Positions 39,601 to 53,616 of a stretch of 64,000 bases of DNA are shown here, one piece after another. Source of the stretch: Tetrahymena thermophila SB210 (lineage: Eukaryota > Ciliophora > Oligohymenophorea > Hymenostomatida > Tetrahymenidae); the NCBI RefSeq assembly GCF_000189635.1, contig NW_002476155.1:1-64000 (forward strand). The letters run 5' to 3'. Both the position numbers and the translations under genes were made by a program. The notes under the pieces are model-generated. The model had not been told where the DNA came from. It searched no databases and saw nothing but the letters and a program-made list of their open reading frames with translations. How positions within the stretch are numbered: the stretch's first letter is position 1; each line of letters begins with the position of its first letter.

Positions 39601-41733
39601 CTTAAATTTGACTAATTAAAAAAAAATCATGATGAGCTTTATAAAAGAAATATTGAAAATGAGTAGAAAATAATCGAGTTAAATAGCTAATTGGAATACT
39701 TTAACCAAATTAAAGAGAGCCAAGATAAAAATGTATAAATGGCTAAAGAAGATGTTAAGGAAAAAGTTAACTAACTGCAAATGTTTACTTCCTAAATTCA
39801 AAGTAAATAAATTTATGAATTTTATTTTTTTTATTATTTTCTTTAAAAAAATAATTTAATTTTTTTATAGAACTTGAAAAAATGATTACAGAAAAGCAAG
39901 ATATTATTGATAAATTGCAAATTAATTTAGAGACTTAAAATGAGAAATTTAAGTTAGAATAAAAAAGAACAAATGAAGTTGTAAATTAGTTGAACTAGTA
40001 GTGCTAGGAGTTCAGAGACAATTACCAATTCTTAGAAGATCGCCTAACAAGTTATTAAGAGAACTTAAAAATATTAGAAGATGTGAAGTTTGATTTGGAA
40101 AAGAAGAATTAAATAAATCAGTAAGAAATAAAAGAAAAAGATAATTAATTGATATAAGAGATCTAACAAAAATAGAAATTTGAATAGTTTTACTATGCTG
40201 AGCTAAAATAAAATGAAGAAATAAATTTGGAAAACAAATCACTGAGAGAATAGTTGCAAAGTTACAAGATTAAACTTCAGTAATCTTAAGATAATGAACA
40301 AAGATTTATGAACTAGATCTAAGATTTATAAGAAGATAACAAATAATTGAAGGAAGAAATACCTAAAATAGATGAGCTCCATAGAGAAGTCAGAAATAAG
40401 GTAAAGAATTGTAAATAGAAAATGAAAAATAATTATTAACTAATTCATTTTAGGATGAGTATATAGAAGAATTGGAAAGTAAAAGCAATGCCTTGAAAGC
40501 TTAAGTGAAAGAATTAGAAGAAAAGAATATTAAGCTAGGAGAGTTACTGAATGCAGAGGTTGATAGATAGGCTGAATAGTATAAATAGAGGACCTTAAAA
40601 AATTTATATCACAATGCAGAATAACTTTATGAGTTATTCAATTAGAATAATTACAATGATGAAAATTACAATAATAACGTTTCAAATATAAATATCAAAC
40701 ATAATTAAGAAGAAGAAGATTTTGATAATAATCACATTATTCACAATCAAACTTTTGATTCTGTTGAAAATCCTACTGATAAAAAACCTTTAAATAAACC
40801 TTCCTTGAATACATCAGGATACCATCAAAAGCCAGCCAGAGTTTTATAAAATAATGCATAAGATAGTCTAGCTTAGAGCACAAATAGAAACATAGCCTTA
40901 ACCCCAAATGAGTCTCCTAAAAGATTTAAATAAAATATTTCAGATAATTAATCCTTTACTTTAAATAATAAATCTGACATAGTAAGAAGTAAATTGAAAT
41001 CGAAAATGTAATATTTTATAAATTTTTAATAAATATAATTTAATAAATAAAATTTATTTATTAATAATAGAGAAGAGTAAAAAAGAAAAATAAGCTCTTC
41101 TGCTAAGAAGTTGCTCGATATATTGGATAATTCTCATGACAACAATAGCAATATCTATAACAGCAATTTAGCAAATTCTTAAATTAATTAAAATAATGAA
41201 ATAAAATAATAAGACGAATTATTAAAATAATATTACAACCAAAGGAGAGCACATGAAGAAGAAATTGATCAGCCATTAAAAAGAAGTGCTTATGGTTTCA
41301 ATTCTAATATATAATAATAATAATAAAAATTAGATTAAGATAAATTAAATTTTAGTTAAAATAACAATAAATAATAACAAAAATAGTAAGAAAATAAAAA
41401 TACACCAAACTAATCAAATAATGTTTCTTTAACATATTCTCCAGTGAGATCAAAAGTAAAACCAAATTTAGATAATAGTAGTATGTATTTATCTAACTTA
41501 TAAAACCAACAAATCCAAGAAAAGTAAAATTTATATTATAAAAAGTAGTTATTTTAATTTTTTTTAGAAATAAATTAGAAAAAAGTAGAGTAGAATAAGA
41601 TTAAAAAATGAAAGATTTAGCTGATGTTAAAGAAAGATTGGCTTACATGAAAAGAGCAAAGGATTAATTAGAATCTAAGCTAAACGAAGTGGATAATAAA
41701 CTTAATAAATATTAAGATTATAATAAAAAGTGA
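36692..41733 (+). CDS. RCC1 seven-blade propeller with coiled-coil tail
   Basis: About thirteen exons encode roughly 1,440 residues, TGA at 41731-41733. The N-terminal 370 residues hold seven RCC1 repeats, a whole propeller: IYVWGNDKYGQLGLG, IYTIGSNLKGRLGI, AYSWGNGDLGVLGIG, VFACGSNEEGQL, IYSCGANNFGQLGIG, LFIWGTGVFGDY and VWTWGSNQNGELGVG. A Q/N/S-rich linker follows, with an NDNYKS-type repeat near 38810-38985. Then about 300 residues of strong coiled coil, a second low-complexity stretch and a short final coiled coil. RCC1 propellers include the Ran exchange factor, but here the fused coiled coils suggest a scaffold; the Ran role is not implied. The junction of exon 1 (36692-36760) with exon 2 is not in phase by the best donor, so the first 25 residues are uncertain. 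Confidence 0.85.
38810..38985 (+). repeat. Coding NDNYKS tandem repeat
   Basis: Inside the RCC1-coiled-coil gene, about ten imperfect copies of a 5-8 residue motif (N-D-N-Y-K-S/Q with I-N spacers) follow each other. They form a tyrosine/asparagine-rich low-complexity run between propeller and coiled coil. Confidence 0.65.
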
Positions 41734-42648
41734 TCAAAATAAATAAATTAATTTTCATTTTTATTCAAATGTTTCTATTTATTTTAAAATAGATTATTAA
41801 AACATTTAAAAAACTTAAATTTTATTAATCAACAACAATAAATTATTTAAAATCGTTAATAAATCAAATAAAAATATTTATATTTGCTATTTAAATTATC
41901 TCTAAAAAAGTAATTTCTTAATATCAATTTAAAATTTAAAAATATAAAATTTTTTGATGAAAAGAATTTTAAGTTTAAAAATTAATTCATATTTGATTTA
42001 AATAAAATAAAATTATTTTATTATACTCATTAACTTAATATTAAATAAAAGACTTTTTATTAGAATTTTAATAGCTTAATAATGTCAATTTTTCAAATAT
42101 TTTTTCAAGTTTTTAAATTAATTAATAGAAATTTAATGATGATAAGAATTTTTAGAATTGAAAAGGGATGCTTTTAGAATTATTTGAACTATTTTCTAAT
42201 TGTTAAAAATTAAATTTAGAAAAGTAAGTTAAAATAATTGTTTATAATAATTTAAATTAAAATTTGTTTAACATTTTTAACAATCAAGAAATAGAATGTA
42301 CTAAATTATCAAATTACTTAAATATCTTCTATATTTCTTATAATAAAAGTGACAAGGTTGGAATTTTTAGATTTTTTTTATAATTAATTAGTGTAAATAT
42401 TTTCATACGATATAATTTAAGAATTTTTGTTACTTATTTTATAGTGATAAACCGACGGTAAGAAAATTTAGATTAATATAGATTATTTAAAAAATGATTA
42501 TGTTATTTGTGGATGATTTTGATTATCTTGCTTGCATGTAGTTAGTTATCCTATACTTTAAAATTAACTATATTGGTAAAAAATTAACTTAATACTAATA
42601 ACAATATCTATATAGAAAGAATAGATTGTATTAATTTATTATTTTAAA
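41734..42648. other. Intergenic, AT-rich
   Basis: About 900 bases between tandem plus-strand genes. AT-rich; no gene, repeat family or RNA is recognised. Confidence 0.6.
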
Positions 42649-45600
42649 ATGATCATAAATTCTTAGGATTTAGATATTGTTACGTCTGGGAATTCCCTCA
42701 GATAAAATCAAAATCGTATGAATAAACTGTTTGATGATGAAGACCATAAAAACTTGAAGAAATTTCATTTGAAAAATTAGATGGATAATGATATTCTAGT
42801 TAAAGATGAGCAAGATGATATGTTTGATATAACAAATATTATGAGTGATTAATAAAGATTATAAAGGTTAGGATATAACTAGAACGCATTACAGGTTCTT
42901 AAAAATTAAAATAATACAAATACAGGAATTGATGAATTTACTGCTAATTGGAAAAATCCTTCTGAAGTTAAGCAAGACGCTCAAAAGAGCATAACAATTT
43001 TAAATTTATAAAGCATGGACGAAACATCTAAAAACATGCTTCAGCAAAAAGATAATAATAATTTCTAAAAACTATTAATGTAAATGCAATCACCAATATC
43101 CTTCGATAATAAGTAAAGTTTAATGAATGCTATGAATGGAATAAATTCAAATAATGGTCGTATTCATACTGAATAATCATAGAAATAAGCACAAAAAACA
43201 ACTTTTCAGTATAATGTCTACTAAACTGCCAATAGACTACGTCAAAAATTAATTAGTAAACTTGAAAGAGTGAAGCTTTTGAATTTAACTAATTTTCATT
43301 TAAGATTGATAGATGATTGGTCTAGTTTAATGAACAATAGGCAATTTTCGTGTTAAAATTTAGAATGCTAAATAAACTAAGATTTAGGGAATATCAAAAA
43401 AAGTAGTTGCTGCTTTCAAAGTACTTCTAAAAATATTTCAAATGTAAATAATAAAGATTAAAATAGTCTATTTATCAAGGAGACTTCTAAGTAGCTAGAA
43501 TAAATATCAATAGGAAGCAATAGCAATTTTACATCAAAAAAGAAAATGATTAATTTATTTTAATCTGCTAGGAGCTTTAAAGATTAGCCTTTGCAAAGTA
43601 CTGAAACAAGTTAGAAGCCAAAAACAGAGAGAAAGTCAATTATTCAGATTTATTCTAGCATTCTACTTTGGGTTACTTGCATAAAAACAGCGATTAATCC
43701 TACTGACCTAAAAAGATTAATTATTGATTTACTTCAAGTTTTGTTTTTGATAATTTTCTATTTTTTTATTACTCTCAGAGCAGTATTCGAAAATGAAATA
43801 GATAGGCTTTTGATAAGCAACGATACAGACATTAATTAAAATACAATAATTTTCTATTTTGCATGTGTTGGATTCCCTTTATAATTAATAGATTTATTTA
43901 TGAGCTATATTACTGGATTTTATAACAAAGGAATTTTAATTACTGATGCAAATATAGCATCACTGAGGTACTTTAAAAGGTTTTTTATATTTGATCTTGT
44001 CAGCATTTTGTGTCTTCTATTTTTTATTATTGGTAGCTAAGATCCACCGATTGTTATAAAAGTGCTATATTTTTTAAAGATTCAATCTAGTTTTTAAAGC
44101 CTAAAAAGATTAAAATTAAAAGCTTCTATTAATTAGTTCCGAAAATTAGTGTTTAAAATTTTATATAATGGAGCTATTTTTGGTCTTGTTTTGCATTCCT
44201 TTACAGTTATTTGGATAGCCATAGGGAAAAATGAAAGCCGCTCTAATACGTAAAAAGCTATGATAAATACTTCTTGGATAGATTATAATTAACTGACTAA
44301 TTAAAACTGGCACTATCTGTAAATATTTTAATTAATAAATATATATTTTTTTAATATTTAACATCTATATTGCTTGTTAAATAAAAGGTACACAGCATCT
44401 CTTTAATTTATGTGCAGTAGTTTGATATTCTAAGGAATGTAGACTAAGACTCAGTCGGAGCAATTATTCTTAGTTTTTACTTAAATCTTCTCAGTATTTT
44501 TTATATACAGATTTGTCTGTTCTTTTATCAAGATGGCTAAATTATACTCTTTCTCCGCTAGCTATTCTGATGTATAATTTCAAAATTTTTACTAAAAAAA
44601 GAATTTAAATAATTTAATAAATATAATTAGAAAGCTGTTTTTATCAGTAATTTCCTCCCCAAAAGAAATGTAAGAATATTAAACAAAGTATTTATTGCTA
44701 AATTGATTTTTTTTTTAATAAAGGTTCCTGAATAGATAATAGTTGATGCTAAATAAAATTTAAAGTACACACTTACAAAAAAATATAAATAAAATAGAGA
44801 GCACCAGTCAAAAAATTAACTTAAATTGTTAAATTCTTCTTTAAAAGATAAAATAATAGAGTCAATAAATAAAAAAATAATTGACAAAATGGAAATTATG
44901 AAAATTTTCACTGAAAAATTTAAAACTTAGATTTCAAAGCATCTTGATGAGATATAATTTGAAAAAGGTTAGATAGTCTATTACTAAGGAGAAGAGACTG
45001 ATTGTAATTTGTATTTCGTTGCTCAGGGATAAGGTATTTTAAAGTTTAATTATTAATTCTTATGAAATTTTATAGCTTTTATGTTTTTTAAATTTAAAAA
45101 AATAATAAAAAAGTTGAATTATTCTATGTTACAGAAAAGAGATGCAAAGATGAAGAAAACTATCTTGTTTTTCAAACAATTTAAACTGGCCAGCATTTTG
45201 GCTAACTCAGTTTCTTTACTGGAATGCCAAGAGAATCATATGCTCGCTGCTCTGAGGAGTCAATTGTTTTTAAGGTATGTATTTTTTAAAGACTTAATTT
45301 TATTTTAAAAAATGTATTTATTTAATAAATTCAGGTTAATAGAGATTAATTTAGAAATATTATTTAAGAGAACTAAAAAGACTTAGAGATTTTTTGTGAA
45401 ATAAAAGATGATTTGCTATTTTAAAATGAGCATAATTTGGTTTTCCAAGTATGCTCTGCTTGTAAAAAAGAAAAGCATTAAGTGATTGATTGCCCAGAGG
45501 TCCATTTTGTTGCAGATAAAGAGAAAATAATTCTTAGTTAAAATTGTCCTAAAGTATAATTAAGAAGTCCTGGATTTGCTAAAAGAAAAAAAAAAGATTT

Positions 45601-48154
45601 TAATGCACTCTCTGATTAAAACGGGATTAATCAAGCAGCTTAGAAAGTAGAATAAAATTCTTCTTTATATAATAAATGCATGTTTGATGCGATGAATACA
45701 AGTTGTGGATTTTATGATCAAAGATTAAATTAATCAAATTTGGAACTTGACTAATTCAATGACAATTTAAGTAAAGAGTCTGATGATGGTTTTAACAATG
45801 AAAATAATTAAAATACTAAGCATCAGCAAAGCTTAGAAGGCCTTCCTTCTAAAAATAATTTGGTTTATACTGACATAGACTAAGAGTAGTCAAATAGGAG
45901 AAAATCAGAACATCATCTCTAGAATTTAAACACTTTAAACACTACAAATAAGTAGAGATCTTTTACCAAGGAGGATGAATTTTTTTTTGAGCAAAAGTCA
46001 GGGTAATCTTTCTTGTATCCTATCAGAAAGGATACTTCTCATGCAATTACCAATGTGATTAATAATGGTGCAAGCAGCTAGGGTAATATTTTGATTCCTA
46101 CCTAATAAGAACTAGCAGTTAGTCCAATTCCTTCACTCAACCAAGAATAGAGCTTTTTTTCAAACCAAATCAAATCGAAACCTTATTTATCAAAGAATAA
46201 CAGCAACAACATTTAGTAAGATGAATCTATAAATAACTCATCACAATTTCTTAACTTTTAACACAACTAAAACAGTGAGTTTCCTTAAAGAAATCTCACT
46301 CCAGAAGATGTGTTTGATTAAAAAGTAAATCATGCTAAAGAAATGATTCACTCAGCTTCTCCAAATGTGCACAGGAACAAAAAGAAAAATCTTACTTGGA
46401 ATATAGTTGATGAAGTCTAACAAATGCAAACAATTTGCAATACCCCGCAAAACTAAACTGCAAAAACAAGTAACCAAAGTAACATAAATGTTAATAATTA
46501 GAATGTTCATAGTAGCTTTGCAAATAGTAACTAAAATGCTTTAAACCATATTTCTAACAACTGCAATATAAATAATACAGTAACTACTCCACTTTCATAT
46601 TCCTCCTCAAATATCATAAACACTGTGAACTAAATTCCTAACTAAAATATAAACAACAGTATCAATAACATAAATAACAACAATGAACAAAACTATCAGG
46701 GCTCACCTTCAATGACTCATCAGACAAGAAGAATATCTCAAACACCTAAAACTTTGTATTAAATACACAAAGAAGAGTTAGGTATACTATAAGGATACGA
46801 TGAAGTAATTGGAAAACATGTTTAAAGATAGAAATCAATAATTTAGCATTAACTAGACAATAATATAAATCAAACACCAAAGTAAACAGATTCTAACTAC
46901 TCCGAACAAGTTCAATACAACTAATCTCCACATATTGATATATAAAATGGGTATAGCTCTACAAAAGTTTTGGGTTCTTAGCCTTATATAAATAACAATC
47001 ATGGAATTGCTATAAATTATAACAGCGGAACGAATATCAATAACATTATTCTTAACTCTAATTCTTTAGGAAATAATTATAATGATGCAATAACTGAATA
47101 ATCAAAAGTTTAAAAGTAGACTTCAACTCGTAAGAGAACTTCTAGTAAATTTAATGATTCTTAATACAAAGCAGACTCAGACTCTTAAAACTCTGCTTCA
47201 TAATTTAAAAAAGTAGCTAACAATAAAAAGAAGAAAATATTAACTATCATTTAAGAGTAGTCTCCACTAGTTAGAAGTGGTAACTAAATGAAAAAGCCTT
47301 CTTTAATAAATCCTCTCTAAGCATCATAAGTAATGATGCCATTTTCTATTTAATTCGATGAAAGTAATTCTAGCTAGCTAATACCAATGGCTACATCGAT
47401 GTAATTCACAAATAACTACTTGGACTCCAAAAAGCAGTCGATTGTCAAAGGGAAATCTCAATTTAATAACTCCTAATTGCTTAGTAGCATAGATTTTTTA
47501 TCTACACAACAGCAGTAACATCTTCAATAATTAAGCTAAATAAACTAATAACTAGGTATTTTGGGTGAATTCTTCCCTGATAAAGTGGAATAATCAATGT
47601 TATATTCAGTTTATAACGATAAATCTAAGCATTCAATTAAATCTAAGATTAATCTGCCAAAACTTAGCTAAGTAATACCTTAGCTGTAAACCAATTTACA
47701 AAGCTATAATAATCCAAATTAATAATTTTAGAATCAATAATCTATAAGTAAATTTTTTTAGAATATGAATGGAAGATTGCGCAAAAGCATAGCTTTAAAA
47801 AAAATATAAAATTACTAAGAATAATTATAAGATTAATTAAACTATTCTTAATACGGCGATAGCTTCTATTAAAACTTTGGAATGGATAGAAACTTGAGAA
47901 ATAATGAAATAGATATAGGTTACTTTAACAAAAATTATAATGCTTAGTATGTACCATACATTCCTAAGCTTGATGAAAATTTAGAATCCATTAAAGAATT
48001 TTAGTTTTATAAGCCACACTATAATATCAAGGTAATTCTGAAGTAGCTTGAAAGTTCATTAAAAAATAAAAAACTAAAAACCAAATCTTTCCGATAACAA
48101 GGAAACTCTTTTTATGTATATAGCTTAAAAATTAAAAATAAAAACCAAAAATGA
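42649..48154 (+). CDS. Cyclic-nucleotide-gated channel-like protein with atypical pore
   Basis: Five exons: 42649-44318, 44388-44646, 44724-45033, 45114-45274, 45335-48154; total 5,220 bases, 1,739 residues. After about 340 charged residues come S1-S4-like membrane helices, including FYFACVGFPLQLIDLFMSYITGFYNKG and a basic S4-like helix (LKRLKLKASINQFRK). A pore loop and S6 lie at residues about 555-610. A C-linker and a cNMP-binding domain follow (EIQFEKGQIVYYQGEET ... HFGQLSFFTGMPRESYARC). In the pore, the K+ filter T-V-G-Y-G is replaced by CSSLIFQGMQTKT (about 566-578). In the phosphate-binding cassette the usual FGE reads FGQ, though the Arg is kept. The C-terminal 900 residues are Q/N/S-rich low complexity. 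It is a channel-family protein by layout; conduction and ligand gating are both open. Confidence 0.85.
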
Positions 48155-49031
48155 CCAATTTTATTATTATTTTTTATTAAATTAATTGAGTATTTTATAA
48201 AATTTAGTTATTTATACTATAATTGTATGTTAATTTCTCTAATTAAAATAGATGTTTCCTCAGCTTTCCTTTAAATTTAACATAAATATAATTAATTAGC
48301 AATAATTTGACTATTTATAAGATTGAAAATTTAAATTTAGTTATAATAATAAGTGAAAAATAATTATTTTATCATTATATTTCATAAGAAAAACAAGATT
48401 CAAAAAAAATAAATTTAATAAAACTAAAAAATAAAACCTAATTTTTTAATTGAATAAAATTAATTAATTGTTAAGACATTTCATTTAAATAATAAGTTTT
48501 TTAGAGAAAATTCTTAAGAATTTATTTTTAATTTGTCATTTAATTGTGAAGTTGTTAAGATTTAAAGATTTATAAATTAATTTTTTTTAACAGAAAAGAA
48601 GTAATTTTTTATTAAATAAAAATGAATTTATTAATTTATCATTTGAATAAATAATTCCAGTTTATTAAAATTAAGAATTACTTTCCTATTTTTATAAATA
48701 TTTTTGCTTTTTACTTTAATTAAATAAATATTTTTGTTAAAATTGTAAAATTGAAATTAGAATTTAACAATCTTTTACGGAATATTGAGTAAATATAATT
48801 GAAAGCAAATATTTGTAAAGGTATTGATTGAGTGATCGAAAAAATAGAGCTTACTAGGTGATTCAATTATTAAAGAATTATATTCGTTGAAAAATTATCA
48901 AAAAAGAAATATTTTGATATTTAAATGTTATTATTAAAATTATTGATCTAAGAGCTGATTAACAAATTAATTATTTAATAACAAAAAACATAGAAAAGAT
49001 TTTACTATTTTTCTTGCAAACATTTTAATTA
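48155..49031. other. Intergenic, AT-rich
   Basis: About 880 bases between tandem plus-strand genes. A/T-rich throughout; nothing recognised. Confidence 0.6.
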
Positions 49032-52000
49032 ATGGGTCAAGTAAATTGCTTATAAAATAATGATAAGAATAAGAATTAAAAACAAAATCAATAACTGTCG
49101 CCTTAGGATTTTCAAGAAGAAAGTGATTTAAAAAATGCAAAATTAGTTTTTGAAATATATAAAAAATTATGCCTGGATCTATTGAAGCCATTAGAAAAGT
49201 TATTATATAAGTTATAGTACTACTTGTTTAATAATGAAATGTTTTAGAACAATCAATCAAATATTTAGATATAGAATAATAATCCAATAGATTAGTCTCT
49301 AATCTTTAACCTCAAAAAGTAAGAAGAAGAATGGTATTCAGAGGTATTGGCTCATAAAGTAATTAAGGAAAGCTAATCGAAGCAAAATATGTTAGATAAC
49401 TAGAATATATCAAATGAATAATTTTTTAAGTTGGCAATTGCAGATATGATCAGTTAGATTATTTAGATAATAAATATAGAAGGTCAATCAGATTACTAAC
49501 GCAGATAAAAGCTAAATCAAATAACAAAAGTAGAAGATTAGTCAGATATCATATCTAGATAAAAGATTAATCAGATTAAAAATGTAGAAGATTAGTTAGA
49601 TAATGAATGCAAATAAAAATAATTAAATATTTGGTAGATTCGTAGTTTAGTAAAAGATATGGAAGATGTTTTGCAGTAATTTTTGTAGATTCAACATAAA
49701 CCAAAAAGTGATCATGTCTACAGAAACTGTAATGAAGATGAGGATGAAACAAGTTAAAATTATAGTTAAAATATGCTAAATCACTAAGAAAGTTTAGATG
49801 AAACGTGTGATGAAAGTTAAGAAACAAAATATAAATAAAGATAAATTGATAAAAAATTTTTGTCAAAATATTTAAGTCATGAAGATTAATAAGAATGGTT
49901 TATTATTACCCAAAAAATAGAAAATATTCTGCCAAACAAGAAGAATGTAGACCTAAAATTAAAATAAGTAAATTCTTAGGTAAAAAAGGAATCATTTATT
50001 TTGAAATCAGAGGCTTAGCAAAGTATGTTTTCTAATGCAAGTAGGAAGCTTATGATTATAAATGCTATTACAAAATAAGAAAAAAAAGTAGAAATAGAGA
50101 TATAAAATTTCCCCTATTCTCATAATGAAATTATTAATGTGCATCAAAATAGGAAACAAATTTTATTTTATAACAAAGATAAAAAGACAGAAAAAGATAA
50201 TTTGCTTTTTTATATAAATTACAAAAAAATCAAAGGTGATACTAATCTTCGAGAAAAAATCAGACAGTTTAAGTTACATTTAAAGTTGCTGCATCCACAT
50301 GAGTTAAACAGCTAGAATAATTTAAATCATTAAAATTCAGCTGATCAAAGCTTATAACCAACTTTTGTTTTTAATCTTTATGAACCATTGTACGTTATTA
50401 AGATAAAAAACCATTAACATGTAAGTATAAATTATTTTTAATTTAAAAAAAATTATTTCATTTGGAAGTTTGTTTTTAAATATTTCTGAAATTTATATTT
50501 TTTTAATTTAAAAAAAATTATTTATTTATGACAGGAAAAAAATGATAAGCAAGAGTATTTTTTGGCTTATAAATCAGATGTTTCCTACTTTACAATGTAG
50601 TAATTTATTGGAGAAAGCTCAAAGTTGAAATTGTCTGAATTAGAATTTTTAATTGTAATAAAAGATATGATAAAAATTTTAAAGCAGTTAGAAAAGAATA
50701 AAATAGGACATAGGAATATTTCCACAGAGACCCTGTTATATTATTTTAAAAATGAATAAAAATAATGGGTGCTTAAGGATTTGTTTAAATCACAAATTAT
50801 TGAAGACATTTATAAAAAATAAGAAATAACAACAATTTATGGAAAGATTGAATACGTTAGTCCAGAAATATCTAAAGAAATTTAGGCAAATACTAGTTAT
50901 TTTTCAAAATTTTCTCTCAAAGCATAAGATGTTTATGCTATGGGTATTGTTCTTGCAAAATTAAAACTCTGCCTTAATTAGCCTATTTCTGGTGAACAAA
51001 TAGATTAGTTTTTGATAAACGACAAAGTTCTAAGAAATGTAATTCTAAATATATTCTTATTACTTTAATCAATTAAATAAATTAATATATTTCTTATAAA
51101 AATATTATTAAATTACTATTAATTAGTCATACAAAATTGTTTGGAGAAATATCAATTTATAGTTTTTAAATTTCAATAATAAATGATACTATTCAATTAA
51201 TTATTCAAAAAATTATATTATATTATATTATAGAAGGATCTCAAGGTTTCGGATTACATAATAGGCCTTATGCTCTCCCCAAAAGAGAAAGATAGAATGG
51301 ATTTTAATTATGATGATATTATTACTTTGATAGAAGAAGAATTTTTTTCTCTTTATAAAGTTTATAAAATAGAAACTGAGCAAAATCCTTAAAAAGCAGA
51401 AAACAAAAACATTCTTTAAAATCATGATAAAATCATAAACTTTTTATAGAATGAAGTGACTGATAATTAATTAAAGTAATACAATGACTTTTGGGAGGTT
51501 TAGAACCTACCAAACTATGAAGAAATAGAAAGCTAGTAAAAATAAGCCAACGATATGGAAAGCTCTCAAATTACAGATATTTATTAAAAGTATTAATATG
51601 ATAAAAGTTTCCAATCAAATAAAGAAAACGAAGCGTAAGAAAAAGAGAGAATTGAAAGAGAGAGAAAAGAAAAAATCGAAAATGAAAAGAAAGAGTAAAA
51701 AATTGAATAAAAAAGGGAAAATAGATTAAAGAAATTATTAGAATTTTTAAAATTTATCAAGAATTTTAAAAATAGAGACTAGTATTAAAAGCTAGCTGAA
51801 GAAATTCTGTTATTTATTTAAAATAAAATGAAACCCAGCTAATAAAACTTACATGAAGAATTTGATATAATTTAGTAACTTATTCAGTTACATGATGAAA
51901 GTTTGGAATAAATTGAGAATAATTCTATAATTGAAGATTAGCAAAAAATAGGAGAGGCTATGTTAAAGAAATAAAAACCAAAGCTCAAGATAACTTAGTT

Positions 52001-53616
52001 CAGATACTAAACTGTAGATGAAGATGAATACAATTTAGAATAATAGTAAAATGAAGAGATAAAAGCTAAAAATTTAGTGAATTTGAGAGAAAAAGAGTGC
52101 AAATTAATAGCAAAACTAAGATTTAACATTATTGAACGTACGTTTAAGTACTAAAATTTTTTCTAAAAATTAAAATAAAAACAAAAAGACAATGATTAAG
52201 ATGAAAACCATTATAATAAACATGAAAAATTATTCAAAAAAATTATTAATAATGACTAAATAGCTGAAGATTAAGACCAAAACATTAATGTTAAAGAAAA
52301 TAAAGTTAGGAAAGTATTAAATTATGAATTCAAATTTAAAGATTTTGAGTAAAATAAAAGTCAAAAAGATGCTAAAGATAAAAAACTCTTAAGTTCTGAG
52401 TATAGAGAGAGTAAAATCGATATTTTTGATCATTTACCTCTTAATTAGAGTAATTTTTAAATAGAATTAATAAAAATTTATTTTAAGTTGTTTATTTAAT
52501 GAAGTAGAATTAACATTTTATAATTTATTTTTTTTATTTGAAAGATATACAACTATTGATAAAATGCTATGACAATCTTGTAATACATAGAATTTCTATG
52601 GAAGATTTTTTAGATGATATTATAAAATTGAAGGAGTTGCTCAAATAAAATGAAAGATAAATTGATAATTTAGATTAAATAAATACCCAAATTTAAGGAT
52701 ACATGTGCAAATGCTATTATGAATTGAATGAAAAATAAAAATCTAAAGAGATATTTTATTAGATTGAAAATAAAATTGAAAAATAATTTTGTAATTTTTT
52801 AACATTTTAAGCGAATTTTATTTAACAAATTTATAATTAATTAATTAAAGGTCGCATTTTGAGAAGTTAGTATATCGAAGATATAAGGTACCATGAGTTT
52901 GATCCGTCTCAATGGGATTAAGAAACTGCAATAGATGTTTTAAAATAGATATAAAAAAGAGATAAAAAAAATTTACAATAATGTAAAATTTAGATTTTAT
53001 AAATATCCATTGACTATAAATTATTAATTAGATGTAGAAATAGAAATAAGAATTGCTGAAATGTATTTAGAGCTAAATCCTCCAAACTACCTTGAAGCTG
53101 CCTATAAATACTAAAATGCTCTTGCTCTATTCTAATAATTTTCATAAGAGATTGAAATTAAATAATTAGGTAAAACCAAATATATATTTTTATAATTTAG
53201 ATATTAATAATATTTTTTTTAAAGATATATTAGAAAATGTTTCTGATATTTACCAAATTTTGCTTGAAGAAAAAAAGGATAAAATTGATCGTTATAGAGA
53301 TTTAAAAGATAAATAACTTGAGTCAGCAAATGAAATTAAGAATTAGGATTTAAAAAATGAAAATAAATTCTCAAAAAAAGTAGACATTTTTAAAAAGTAA
53401 GAAAAAAACATAGATTATGTAAGTAAAATTAAATAAGAATTATATTTTACAGATCAATATGATAAAGAGAGAGAGAAATATATGAAATTGGCAATTGAAA
53501 GAGCTAAAGAATAAAATCTAAATTAAAAAGATATTAATTATTTAAAGAATAAGCTAAAAACTGGAAAACCAAATTTAATTAAAAAATAGTTAAAAAAAAA
53601 TATTAAAAATGAATGA
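49032..53616 (+). CDS. Acylated pseudokinase with TPR-like C-terminus
   Basis: Seven exons: 49032-50420, 50535-51038, 51234-52449, 52545-52790, 52851-52982, 53032-53169, 53225-53616; total 4,017 bases, 1,338 residues. The start MGQVNC carries Gly2 and Cys6, the classic N-myristoylation plus palmitoylation pattern, so it is probably membrane-attached. A kinase fold is visible at residues about 460-640. The catalytic loop reads GHRNISTETLL (His522-Arg-Asn, Asp lost), the DFG position reads LKDLFK, the activation-segment end YVSPEI, and the F helix DVYAMGIVLAKL. Without the HRD and DFG aspartates it should be a pseudokinase. A long lysine/glutamate coiled coil follows, then TPR-like helix pairs (GYMCKCYYELNE, RIAEMYLELNPPNYLEAAYKYQNALALF) and a charged helix. 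No family member is known to me by name. Confidence 0.85.
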
